Assembly: GCA_963662525.1 (NCBI GenBank)
Contig: OY759717.1
Coordinates: 1,302,001-1,366,000, forward strand
Origin: CAZSDU01 sp963662525
GTDB taxonomy: Bacteria; Bacteroidota; Bacteroidia; Bacteroidales; FEN-979
Reading direction: 5' to 3'
DNA length: 64,000 nt
The notes below the pieces were generated by a model, which was not told the DNA's origin, did not search any database, and was given only the letters and a program-made list of their open reading frames with translations. The translations under genes and the position numbers were made by a program. Shown piece by piece: positions 24,926 to 33,220 of the stretch. The number at the start of each line of letters is the position of its first letter. The first letter of the stretch is position 1.

Positions 24926-26446
24926 ATGAAATCATTAAAAATTATCTGGTTATTGCTCATTTCCCTACCAATTGAGGCACAGAATTGGCAAAACATCTGC
25001 TCACCAGGACTTACCCTGTTTGGGGATTCAATTCACAATATATCCTCTTTCCGATTAGATTCTGTTCAAGCTGGTCCTTTGAACCCTCTTGATTCATTTT
25101 ACTGGTCATACCCAACCATTCGTAAAATACTGAATAATCAAAGTTGTTATGATACTGTTTTCGGGTCTGTTTTAGGAAAAAAAGTGTACAGAAGAGCCAA
25201 TGGAACATTCGTTTTCTTTAATCTTTCCGGAGACTCCATTTTTTTTAAGACAGATGCTACCTTATCACAATCCTGGAAATTATTTTCATTACCCAACTTA
25301 GCGTATATTCTTGCCACAGTTTCTGAGCATAAAGTTGATTTCGTATGTGGAATGCCGGATGAGATAAAAGTTATTACACTCCAGGCAAAAGATGCCACAA
25401 ATCAAAATATTGATAATGTGTTTAATAATAAGCAAATAGTTTTATCAAAGAATTACGGACTTATCCATATCTATGATATGGTTAAATTTCCATCCGATAC
25501 TGTTCCCTATACTTTGGAAGGTAAGAGTAGCCCACCCATCGGCTTACAGGATTTTACCATCCAGGAAGCTTACAATTACAATATTGGTGATGAATTTCAT
25601 TACGACAACTTTGCTGGTTGTTCATTGGGCTTTAGAGATGAAAAAATTATAAAAGTAATACTGACTAAAGAAGTATCAATTACAGGAGATACTATTGTTT
25701 ATTCTTCTGATAGATGTATCCACCGAGTTGAGGGACCTCCATTTTATATTAACTTTCATGATACAATCACTGATACTATCATACTCCATAAACATCCATT
25801 TTATCTGATTTTCAACAATCAACCTCATGAATTCTCGCCAAAACAATACTATAAGAGTGATGAATTTTACAAGAATGGCACATCCTTTAATAGTAGATCC
25901 AAGAAAAGATTTTATGAAGACTATTATAAGTATAGTCCATCTTTAAATTGCTGGGTTGCTAACTTTATATATCATCCTCCTTGTACTATCTATTTTCCTT
26001 ATTATGATTTTTCAAAGGGACTTGGTCAAACATATTATTTTTACCAATACTTCTATTTTACTGAATTCGATTTATATGTGGTAACAAATAAAACACAATT
26101 AGTTTATTACCGCAAGGGAAATGAAACCTGGGGAACCCCTTGGGCTCCTGATTGTGCAACACTTGTTGGCACGAAAGAATCAACAACGTTAACAGTGATT
26201 CCAGGTATTACGATTTCACCTAACCCGGTTCATAACTTTGCTGAAATTAAAATTACCGGATTGAAACCAGGAGAAAAAGCAGTAATTATTTTATACGACT
26301 ATCTTGGTCAGGAAGTTTTTCAGGATCACTTGGAGTTGAATCCATATATTCTAACAAGGGATGGTATCCCCAATGGGATATATATTGTTAAAATTGTTGG
26401 AAAATCCGGAGTATTAAATATTACCTCTAAGGTTTTATTTAATTAG
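24926..26446 (+). CDS. Secreted protein with type IX secretion (Por) sorting domain
   Basis: A 506-aa protein with a signal peptide (MKSLKIIWLLLISLPIEAQ) and a C-terminal sorting domain from about residue 430: ITISPNPVHNFAEIKITG, then VIILYDYLGQEVF and NGIYIVKIVGKSG. The central 400 residues are rich in Tyr, Asp and Asn with no recognised enzymatic motif. Base composition is visibly more AT-rich than the flanking catabolic genes, a sign of separate origin. It lies between ygeW and the convergent hydantoinase, overlaps the end of the latter by 4 bases, and is flanked on the left by a hydantoinase relic, so it was probably inserted into the island. Confidence 0.85.
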   Translation: MKSLKIIWLLLISLPIEAQNWQNICSPGLTLFGDSIHNISSFRLDSVQAGPLNPLDSFYWSYPTIRKILNNQSCYDTVFGSVLGKKVYRRANGTFVFFNLSGDSIFFKTDATLSQSWKLFSLPNLAYILATVSEHKVDFVCGMPDEIKVITLQAKDATNQNIDNVFNNKQIVLSKNYGLIHIYDMVKFPSDTVPYTLEGKSSPPIGLQDFTIQEAYNYNIGDEFHYDNFAGCSLGFRDEKIIKVILTKEVSITGDTIVYSSDRCIHRVEGPPFYINFHDTITDTIILHKHPFYLIFNNQPHEFSPKQYYKSDEFYKNGTSFNSRSKKRFYEDYYKYSPSLNCWVANFIYHPPCTIYFPYYDFSKGLGQTYYFYQYFYFTEFDLYVVTNKTQLVYYRKGNETWGTPWAPDCATLVGTKESTTLTVIPGITISPNPVHNFAEIKITGLKPGEKAVIILYDYLGQEVFQDHLELNPYILTRDGIPNGIYIVKIVGKSGVLNITSKVLFN

Positions 26447-27768
26447 CTAATCACCCCTCCAAGTATTATCGTTTCAGCCCGTCCCTGAACCTTAAAGCCT
26501 TCGTAGATCTCTGAATCGCAATGCTGAATATGATTCTTTAACGAAATGGTTCCAGAAAAATCCGGATCCCAGATCACGATATCGGCGTCATATCCTGGTT
26601 CTATCCTGCCTTTGGTCAGTCCCATTCCGAAAATTTCAGCCGGATTGGCTGAAACCAGTTCCACGAAATGATTCAGGCTGATCCTGCCGGGAAGAACACC
26701 ATAGGTATACAGAAGACTTAAACGGTGTTCTATCCCTCCTGCCCCGTTTGGGATCCGGGTGAAATTATTGATCCCCTGGTCTTTTTGTCCGTGAAGATTG
26801 AACGGACAATGATCAGTGGCAACCACATCGATGGACCCATCGGTAATCGCTTCCCAGAGTCCTTCCTGATCATTTTTTCCGCGTATAGGCGGAGAGATCA
26901 CATAGGGCAGAACGTCCATGTCGTAATGATCAGGACCATATACCGAATCGTCGAGCAAAAGATACTGCGGGCAGGTTTCACCGTACACCCGGATTCCCGA
27001 TTTTTTAGCTGCACCCACTTTCTCAGCTCCCTTCCGGGTGGATATATGGACAATATAGGCCTCACACCCTGTTTTTGCCGAAAGTTCAATGACCTTTTCT
27101 ATGGCCCGGATCTCTGCTTCCGGCGGCCGGGACGCAGCATGGCAGGCAGGCCTGACCTTTCCTTCCTTTACTAATGCCTGCTGCTTTTGGCTGATCAATA
27201 CGCCATCTTCGCAATGTACCATCACCAAAGCCCCGGCTGATCCGGCAATCCGCATCAGTTCTTCCAGCTCCGCATATCCGATCCCGATCGATTCGGGGTA
27301 AGCCAGGTAAGCCTTAAAAGACCGGATTCCTTCCATTTCAATCATCGGGATGATCTCTGAGGCGATGGAGGTATTCCATTCACTGATGCCCATATGAAGC
27401 CGGCAGTTGATGATACTGGCTGCCGTTTCGGCTTTACGCAGGCGGTAGGCTTCTTCCAGTGATTGTCCGCGGCGAGGGGTCACAAAATCGATCATGGTGG
27501 TGGTTCCACCGGCCAGGGCTGCCAGGCTGCCTGAAATAAAATCATCGGATGAATTACCGGCCGGAGTAGGTAAAGCAAGGTGAACATGGGGATCAATACC
27601 GCCAGGCAGGAATAATTTCCCCTGGGCATCGATCACTTCAGCGTCTCTGAAACTTTCTGAAAGGAAGTTTCCTATGGCTGAAATCTTCCCTCCTTCCATC
27701 CATAAATTAGTCAGGAGTTGTTCATTTCTGCTGATAATGCTGCCGTTCCGGATCAGGATGGGTTTCAT
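26443..27768 (-). CDS. hydA: Dihydropyrimidinase / D-hydantoinase
   Basis: A 441-aa cyclic amidohydrolase that opens hydantoin or dihydropyrimidine rings. Dizinc ligands and the bridging lysine are in DPHVHLALPT, FKAYLAYP (carboxylated Lys), VHCEDG, YIVHISTRKGAE and VATDHCPF. The start follows the family (MKPILIRNGSIISRNEQLL). It is last in a minus-strand string YgfK, two PLP enzymes, one-chain XDH, SsnA, hydantoinase, as in E. coli where hydantoinase sits in the same island. The C-terminal residues GGVIS directly abut the T9SS gene, and a second copy of the C-terminal coding sequence lies 1.7 kb away, so the end of this gene marks a rearrangement point. Confidence 0.93.
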   Translation of the reverse strand: MKPILIRNGSIISRNEQLLTNLWMEGGKISAIGNFLSESFRDAEVIDAQGKLFLPGGIDPHVHLALPTPAGNSSDDFISGSLAALAGGTTTMIDFVTPRRGQSLEEAYRLRKAETAASIINCRLHMGISEWNTSIASEIIPMIEMEGIRSFKAYLAYPESIGIGYAELEELMRIAGSAGALVMVHCEDGVLISQKQQALVKEGKVRPACHAASRPPEAEIRAIEKVIELSAKTGCEAYIVHISTRKGAEKVGAAKKSGIRVYGETCPQYLLLDDSVYGPDHYDMDVLPYVISPPIRGKNDQEGLWEAITDGSIDVVATDHCPFNLHGQKDQGINNFTRIPNGAGGIEHRLSLLYTYGVLPGRISLNHFVELVSANPAEIFGMGLTKGRIEPGYDADIVIWDPDFSGTISLKNHIQHCDSEIYEGFKVQGRAETIILGGVIS

Positions 27769-27777
27769 TTTTCAGCT

Positions 27778-29019
27778 TCAGGAATTATGTTGCATGGCTT
27801 CCCAGAGACGGTTTGCCTGTAGCCGGGATTCATACAGGATTTTATCCTCATCCACTGTAACCATTTTTCCGTCTTCCACGATCAGTCGGCCGTTTGAGAT
27901 CACATGTTTCACATGCTTAGCCTCAAGTCCGAAGAGGAAATGACCAGGAAAATTTTTCTGAGTCAGGGGTGTGGGTGTATCATAATCCAGAACGACCAGG
28001 TTATTATCCCCGTCACCTGTAAATCCGTTCCGGTCAAGGTAATGATGAACATTCCTGAACCGGCGGTAAGTTTCAGCGTAATCAATGGTCTCAAAATTAT
28101 GCCCGGCGAAAAAAGCCGACTTGGCACTCCGCAGCATGTCGCTGTGCATGCCATCGGTCCCAAACATAATCCTTGAACCAAGGCCTTCCGAATTAAAAAA
28201 GCCAACCACATTATTCAGGTTGCTTTCCATATTCTCCACCACCCAGGCAGGAGAATCATGAACCAGTTTTCTTTCCCGCTCATTGAGGTGGATGCAATGA
28301 GCCAGGATTGATTTCGGGAACTGCAGCACCCCGGCATCCGATAGCCTTTCGATCACCCTTTTCCGGTAATGCTGCTCACAATGTCGCTCATCCGAAAGAT
28401 CCTCCGCCACATGGATATGAATGCCGGAATTTGTCCTGCCTGCCAGGTCAACCGCCTGTTTCAGTGTCTTATCCCCGACGGTAAAGGAGGCATGCAATCC
28501 AACCAGTCCCTGTCTTTTTGAAAGGTATGCAGCCGTTTCATTCAATCCTTTTTCAGCTATTTTCAGCCCGTCACGATCCGAGATCTCATAACATAGGAGA
28601 TGATTCACCCCCACTTCTTCAAAAGCCTCAGCGATGATTTCAAGACTGCCGTCTATGGCGAAGGGGGAAGCATGATGATCGATGACAAAGGTGACCCCGT
28701 TTTTGGCGCAGGCTATGGCTGTGACCAGCGCGCTGGCGCGGATCATTTCTCGGTCCAGTGATTTGTCGAGCGTCCACCAGACATACTGCAATATTTCAGA
28801 AAAATTCTGCGGATTCTTCTTCGGTGCATGCATCCCCCTGGCCAGGGCCGAATATACATGGTGATGCCCGTTGGCAAAGGATTTGGTAATGAATTTTCCG
28901 CTGCAATCGAGGGTTTGAATAAGGGATCCGTCACTCTCCGCTCTCCCTCCGGGAGAGCCTGCCTGCCGGAATTCCAAGGTCTGCCAGTCGATGAATATGC
29001 CGTTTTTGAGAAGTACCAT
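27778..29019 (-). CDS. ssnA: Putative aminohydrolase SsnA
   Basis: A 413-aa amidohydrolase of the SsnA branch, related to guanine/chlorohydrolase-type deaminases. Visible motifs are KFITKSFANGHHHVYSAL, FVIDHHASPF, GIHIHVAEDLSDERHC and IMFGTDGMHSDM. The ATG at 29019 (MVLLKNGIFI) is preferred because the upstream 14 codons (MPILVKKRKNNKRN) overlap the preceding gene and are unlike the family. Near residue 18-30 the sequence FRQAGSPGGRAESD is encoded by a palindrome plus the word GCCTGCCTGCCGG, which appears to be an in-frame repeat insertion. It starts 11 bases after the XDH stop. Its substrate is unknown. Confidence 0.9.
   Translation of the reverse strand: MVLLKNGIFIDWQTLEFRQAGSPGGRAESDGSLIQTLDCSGKFITKSFANGHHHVYSALARGMHAPKKNPQNFSEILQYVWWTLDKSLDREMIRASALVTAIACAKNGVTFVIDHHASPFAIDGSLEIIAEAFEEVGVNHLLCYEISDRDGLKIAEKGLNETAAYLSKRQGLVGLHASFTVGDKTLKQAVDLAGRTNSGIHIHVAEDLSDERHCEQHYRKRVIERLSDAGVLQFPKSILAHCIHLNERERKLVHDSPAWVVENMESNLNNVVGFFNSEGLGSRIMFGTDGMHSDMLRSAKSAFFAGHNFETIDYAETYRRFRNVHHYLDRNGFTGDGDNNLVVLDYDTPTPLTQKNFPGHFLFGLEAKHVKHVISNGRLIVEDGKMVTVDEDKILYESRLQANRLWEAMQHNS
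28941..28969. repeat. Palindromic repeat inside ssnA
   Basis: CTCTCCC TCC GGGAGAG (28941-28957) is a 7-bp-arm hairpin, followed directly by CCTGCCTGCCGG. The 13-mer GCCTGCCTGCCGG at 28957-28969 occurs exactly, in reverse complement, within the one-chain XDH gene (31440-31452), and 12 of the 13 bases recur in the intergenic element at 44618-44629. Confidence 0.7.
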
Positions 29020-29029
29020 GTTTCGTTTA

Positions 29030-29338
29030 TTATTTTTTCTTTTTTTTACCAATATCGGCAACTGCCTTTACGTATTCATCCTCTGTAATGTAACCGTCTT
29101 TATTGGTATCCCAGAAAGTGTACTTTTCCTCAGCCACTTTTTTATCCTTCCAGATTGCAAAAAACTCAGTTTTACTGATTTTTCCATCTTTATCTTTATC
29201 TGTTTCCTTCAGCAGATCCTTATATACCTGCCTTGCTGTTTTCTCCATTTCTTTGCGTATATCAGGTTTCTGCGCAACTATATGCGAAGAAATAACAAGG
29301 ATGAAAATTATCAGTGACAAAAACATTATCCTTTTCAT
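29030..29338 (-). other. EF-hand protein module (102 codons) at the C-terminus of the XDH reading frame
   Basis: From an internal ATG at 29338 the frame encodes a self-contained exported protein: the signal-like segment MKRIMFLSLIIFILVISS, cleavage possible after VAQ, a helix, EF-hand loop DTDKDKDGKISKTEF and second loop DTNKDGYITEDEY, then a poly-lysine tail. It could be translated separately from this ATG. Both EF loops have acidic residues at the expected calcium-coordinating positions. The XDH part ends GIRRKKLP immediately before this methionine, close to where XDH proteins usually stop. Confidence 0.7.
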
Positions 29339-31906
29339 GGGCAATTTCTTCCTTCTGATCCCGTCGAAAGTGTACAAGGCATTGGCCACAGCCGCAGCAG
29401 TAGGTACCAGCCCTATTTCACCTATGCCTTTGGCGCCGTAAGGACCTACAGGATCAGCTTCTTCGATTCCTATCACTTCGATTTCGGGTGTTTCTGTGGC
29501 TTTCAGTACACCGCAGTCACGGAGACGGGTGCTGATCAAGCGACTGTCTTTCATGGGAAGATCTTCCGTAAGCGCATATCCCAGACCCATATGCACAGCA
29601 CCCTGTATCTGTCCTTCAAACAACATGGGATTCATGATTTTCCCCGCATCATGGGCAGCAACAACTTTTTCGATTTCCCCCTGATCATTCAGGGTGACCA
29701 ATTGGGCGGCATACCCGTAGGAATAATGCGTGATGATCTTGTCCACGGAAGCGCCGGGTTTGGTGGTCCAGTCGCAATAATATTTCCCGGTATAGGTTTT
29801 CCCGGTAAGATGTAAGAGAATCTGCCGAACTGCTTCCTCCTTAAATTCTTTGCAGGACGATCTAAACTGATCCATATCTTCACGGATGGCAATGGAGGCA
29901 TCAATAAGGGCATTCCCAAGTAAAGCTGTAGCACGGGAGGAAGTTGTCATTCCGGTAGGTAATTCTGCTTTGGTGTCAACCTCGACATCTATGAGTCCGG
30001 ATGGGATGCCGGTTTCCTGGTGGAGTACCTGAATGGCCATATTCTGGACCCCTTGTCCCATTTCTGTCCAGCCATGTTCAATCAAAACCCTCCCATTTTC
30101 AAGAATATTAATTTTTACATCGCAGAAATCGGTCATGCCGTTGCCGACACCAGAATTCTTGATGCCTGTCGCGATACCTGCATATCTGGCAGCATAGAAC
30201 TGATCTTTAAGCGCCAGCAGACAGGCTTTAATTCCTACTCCTTTCCCAAGTATCTGTCCGGTGGCAGTCATTTTACCTTCATCCAGGGCATTGTCATAGC
30301 GAAACTTCCAGCGATCGAATTTTCCCTTTTCACAGAGTTCATCAATGCAGCTTTCCAGGGCAAAAGCGGCTTGGTTTGCGCCGAAACCGCGCATGGCGCC
30401 GGAAGGGATATTATTGGTGTAAACCGTAAGCGATTCAATATCGACATGCGGCACATGATATCCTCCGCTGGCATGACCGGCCACTCTTTCCATAACCTTA
30501 GTCCCCACGGAGGCATAAGCCCCGGTATCGCCAATGGCAAGCAACTTCAGTCCGGTAAGCATTCCATTTTCATCACAGGCCAGGGAAATGTCCATCCATA
30601 CCGGATGCCGCTTGGGATGCATGATAATGGATTCCTCCCTCGAAAGATGAAGTTTGACGGGTTTTTTCAGCAGCCAGGCAAAGAGGGCAACATGTCCCTG
30701 AACCGTCATATCTTCTCTTCCTCCAAAACCGCCCCCGCAGGGAACCAATGTCACCCTGACCTGGTCTTCATCCAATCCAAGCAGGGAAGCTACCTGCCGC
30801 TGGTCAACATAGATGCCTTGTCCCTGGGAATACACGTGTATCCCATTCCCATCAGGCAGGGCAATGGATGCTTCGGTTTCCAGGAATGCATGTTCAATCC
30901 GCTGGGTCTCATAGATGCCAGATACGACATGGGCTGATTTTTTAAAGATTTCTTCGATGTCTGTTCCCCGGCGGATAACACATTTTTCCAGCAGGTTTAG
31001 CTTTCCGGGATGAACGGCAGGAGATTCCGGATTAAGTGCATGATGAATATCAGATACAGGATGCAGGATATCATAGTCAACTTTTATCAGCATGGCTGCT
31101 TTTCTAGCGGTATCCTCATCCCCGGCTACAACCCCGGCAATGACATCGCCAATATAGCAGGTGGTTTCACCTTCTGCAATCATTAAGGGCCAGTCGTTGA
31201 AGATCAATCCGGTATAACGATCGCCGGGAATATCCCCCGCTAAAAAAATCCTTTCAACTCCTTCAAAATTTTCAGCAAGGGACGTGTCAATGCTTAACAC
31301 CCTGGCCCTGGGATGGTCGCTGAAACGAAGGGCAGCAAAAAGCATCCCGTCAAACTGCATATCGTTGACAAAAGCCCGTTTTCCGATGGCCGTTTCAAAT
31401 GCCTGATATTTCTGCATCGAATCCCCTATCCCTGCCAGTCCGGCAGGCAGGCTGCATCCTCTCAACGCTTCTTCTATCGCATCCACAATTTTAACATATC
31501 CTGTACAGCGGCAGAGGTTGAGATCGATGGCTTTTTTGATTTGTTCCCGGTCTGGATCCGGATTCTCAGAAAATAAAACTTTCGTCCGCATGATCAGTCC
31601 GGGTGTGCAGAATCCGCATTGTACAGCTCCTTTTTCAACAAATGCCCTGGCAATAATATCCCTGACTTTCTCCGGGATCCCTTCCAGGGTAATGACTTTG
31701 GCCCCCTCCAGGAATTTCATCTTCTGTGTGCATGAAAGCTTTGCCTTCCCATTGACCTCCACCATGCATGCCCCGCAGGCTGCCTGTCCCGAACAACCGT
31801 CTTTGACCGAGATTATTCCTTCGTCATTGCGTAAAAAGGATAAAAGTGTACGGTTTTCATCACCAGCATAACGAATTTCACGCAAATTCAAAGTAAATGA
31901 GATCAT
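29030..31906 (-). CDS. One-chain (2Fe-2S + Mo) xanthine dehydrogenase, fused in frame to an EF-hand protein
   Basis: 958 codons. Residues about 1-150 hold the 2Fe-2S domains (DGCSGQAACGACMV, CGFCTPGLIM, NLCRCTGYVKI). Residues about 165-850 are the Mo-binding part (GGGFGGREDM, MRGFGANQAAF, TEMGQGVQNM and the catalytic region GAKGIGEIGLVP). This matches the selenium-dependent hydroxylase type (XdhD-like), which lacks an FAD domain; selenium dependence itself cannot be read from sequence. Around residue 857 the frame continues without a stop into a hydrophobic signal-like helix and two EF hands, which no known XDH has. A piece of dispersed repeat lies at the junction of the 2Fe-2S and Mo domains. 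It follows the threonine-synthase-like gene by 9 bases. Confidence 0.85.
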   Translation of the reverse strand: MISFTLNLREIRYAGDENRTLLSFLRNDEGIISVKDGCSGQAACGACMVEVNGKAKLSCTQKMKFLEGAKVITLEGIPEKVRDIIARAFVEKGAVQCGFCTPGLIMRTKVLFSENPDPDREQIKKAIDLNLCRCTGYVKIVDAIEEALRGCSLPAGLAGIGDSMQKYQAFETAIGKRAFVNDMQFDGMLFAALRFSDHPRARVLSIDTSLAENFEGVERIFLAGDIPGDRYTGLIFNDWPLMIAEGETTCYIGDVIAGVVAGDEDTARKAAMLIKVDYDILHPVSDIHHALNPESPAVHPGKLNLLEKCVIRRGTDIEEIFKKSAHVVSGIYETQRIEHAFLETEASIALPDGNGIHVYSQGQGIYVDQRQVASLLGLDEDQVRVTLVPCGGGFGGREDMTVQGHVALFAWLLKKPVKLHLSREESIIMHPKRHPVWMDISLACDENGMLTGLKLLAIGDTGAYASVGTKVMERVAGHASGGYHVPHVDIESLTVYTNNIPSGAMRGFGANQAAFALESCIDELCEKGKFDRWKFRYDNALDEGKMTATGQILGKGVGIKACLLALKDQFYAARYAGIATGIKNSGVGNGMTDFCDVKINILENGRVLIEHGWTEMGQGVQNMAIQVLHQETGIPSGLIDVEVDTKAELPTGMTTSSRATALLGNALIDASIAIREDMDQFRSSCKEFKEEAVRQILLHLTGKTYTGKYYCDWTTKPGASVDKIITHYSYGYAAQLVTLNDQGEIEKVVAAHDAGKIMNPMLFEGQIQGAVHMGLGYALTEDLPMKDSRLISTRLRDCGVLKATETPEIEVIGIEEADPVGPYGAKGIGEIGLVPTAAAVANALYTFDGIRRKKLPMKRIMFLSLIIFILVISSHIVAQKPDIRKEMEKTARQVYKDLLKETDKDKDGKISKTEFFAIWKDKKVAEEKYTFWDTNKDGYITEDEYVKAVADIGKKKKK
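31431..31452. repeat. Repeat word and small hairpin inside the XDH gene
   Basis: CCTGCC (31431-31436) and GGCAGG (31442-31447) form a short hairpin, and CCGGCAGGCAGGC at 31440-31452 is the exact reverse complement of the 13-mer in ssnA. It encodes the SLPAGLAG segment between the 2Fe-2S and Mo domains, a linker position where an insertion would be tolerated. Confidence 0.6.
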
Positions 31907-31915
31907 GGCTGAATC

Positions 31916-33220
31916 TTATGCTATATAATCCTTGAAAATATTCCGAATCGATGCTAAATCAGTTTCTACCGGTGCGGGGAGACTGATCAGCGGCTGTACT
32001 GATCTCAGGTCCTTGAGCCCGCTGCCCGTGAGTAAAACAACATTCTTTGATCCTGCCTGGATCGCTTCCCCATGATGGTATTTCAGCATACCTGCAAAAG
32101 CAGCTACCGAAGCGGGCTCCTGGAAAATACCGGTAGTGCGTGCAAGTTCTCGGGAAGCAAGAAGGATTTCATTATCGCTTACACTGATCCATTCGCCATG
32201 ATATTTTTTAAGGTAACTCCGGGTCATAAAAAAGTTCCTTGGAATATCCACTGAAATAGAATCCGCAATGGTTTCGGAAGGAATGGAAGTGAATTTCTCA
32301 GCCTTCAGATTCCGGATCAGGTTGTCGCTGCCTTCTGCCTGAACTGCGATGATCGTTGGAATATGATCAATAATATCCAGTTTCAGCAGGTCTTCAAATC
32401 CTTTATAAACTCCGGAGATAATGACCCCATCTCCCGTCGGAACGAAAATCCGGTCAGGGACCTGGTATCCAAGCTGAGCGTAAATTTCATAGGAAACCGT
32501 CTTTTTCCCTTCGATGGTCAGGGGATTATAGGCAGTATTGCGGTTGTAAAACCCGAAAACCTCCGTAGCCTTTACACTCAGATCGAATGCATTGTCATAG
32601 TTTCCATTAACCGGAATGATCCTGGCGCCATACATGACAATCTGGGTCAGTTTGGCCTGAGGTGCAGCGGAAGGAACAAATATAACGGAATGTTGTCCCT
32701 GGGAGGCACAAATTCCAGCCAGCGATGAACCGGCATTTCCCGTAGAAGCAGCTATGATCGTTGAAATTCCACGTTCTTTGGCAAATGCCGATACCAGGGC
32801 TGAAGCCCTGTCTTTAAAAGAAAAAGTCGGGTTCTGGGAATCATCCTTGAGATACAATTCAAAATCCAGCTCTTCCCTTAACCTGTCCATCTGTCCTCCT
32901 GTCCTCCTGTCCGCCACTCCTCCCGTCCACCGGTCAAACCTGTACATCGGCGTATTCCCAACCCTTAAGCCAGGCCCGTTTTTCAGATCGTTGATAGGTA
33001 GAACTGATAAAAAACCATCCTTTGCCAGGTTCTGAAAACGCTTGAGGACAGACACATTTTTACTGATCGAATCGTACTGGTAAATGGTTTTCAATACCCC
33101 TTTCGGAGGCTGATCAGCGACATTATCCCTGCTGCAGGCCGGACACAGATACATGATCTTATCTGCTGCATATTCAGCCTGGCAATCATTACATTCATAA
33201 TAAAATTTATCCGCCATCAT
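31916..33220 (-). CDS. Threonine-synthase-like fold-II PLP enzyme with N-terminal zinc ribbon
   Basis: A 434-aa protein. The N-terminal YYECNDCQAEYAADKIMYLCPAC is a four-cysteine zinc ribbon, as in some threonine synthases. The PLP lysine is in NPTFSFKDRASAL, the phosphate loop is STGNAGSSLAGICA and the late motif is FVPTGDGVIISGVYKG. It could be a threonine synthase, but placement between YgfK/XDH and another PLP enzyme suggests an ammonia-lyase-like or beta-elimination role on an amino-acid by-product. About 17 extra residues (WTGGVADRRTGGQMDRL) precede ELYLKDD and are encoded by a short-word repeat. It starts within the last 4 bases of the upstream PLP gene (31916-33220 versus 33217). Confidence 0.85.
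   Translation of the reverse strand: MMADKFYYECNDCQAEYAADKIMYLCPACSRDNVADQPPKGVLKTIYQYDSISKNVSVLKRFQNLAKDGFLSVLPINDLKNGPGLRVGNTPMYRFDRWTGGVADRRTGGQMDRLREELDFELYLKDDSQNPTFSFKDRASALVSAFAKERGISTIIAASTGNAGSSLAGICASQGQHSVIFVPSAAPQAKLTQIVMYGARIIPVNGNYDNAFDLSVKATEVFGFYNRNTAYNPLTIEGKKTVSYEIYAQLGYQVPDRIFVPTGDGVIISGVYKGFEDLLKLDIIDHIPTIIAVQAEGSDNLIRNLKAEKFTSIPSETIADSISVDIPRNFFMTRSYLKKYHGEWISVSDNEILLASRELARTTGIFQEPASVAAFAGMLKYHHGEAIQAGSKNVVLLTGSGLKDLRSVQPLISLPAPVETDLASIRNIFKDYIA
32882..32935. repeat. GTCC-word repeat in frame inside the threonine-synthase-like gene
   Basis: The plus strand reads CCTGTCCATCTGTCCTCC, then TGTCCTCCTGTCCGCC, then ACTCCTCCCGTCCACCGGTC, an imperfect array of the words CTGTCC and TCCTCC. 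On the coding strand this gives the low-complexity segment DRWTGGVADRRTGGQMDRL. The array looks intergenic in character, yet the frame is kept on both sides. Confidence 0.7.

Noticed and set aside
30020..30937. 305-codon frame antisense to the one-chain xanthine dehydrogenase
   Set aside because: The opposite strand carries all molybdenum hydroxylase motifs; this frame is low-complexity and unrecognisable.
29030..31906. In-frame selenocysteine in the molybdenum hydroxylase
   Set aside because: No in-frame UGA is present in the frame; selenium in such enzymes is a labile cofactor, not selenocysteine, so this could not be seen anyway.
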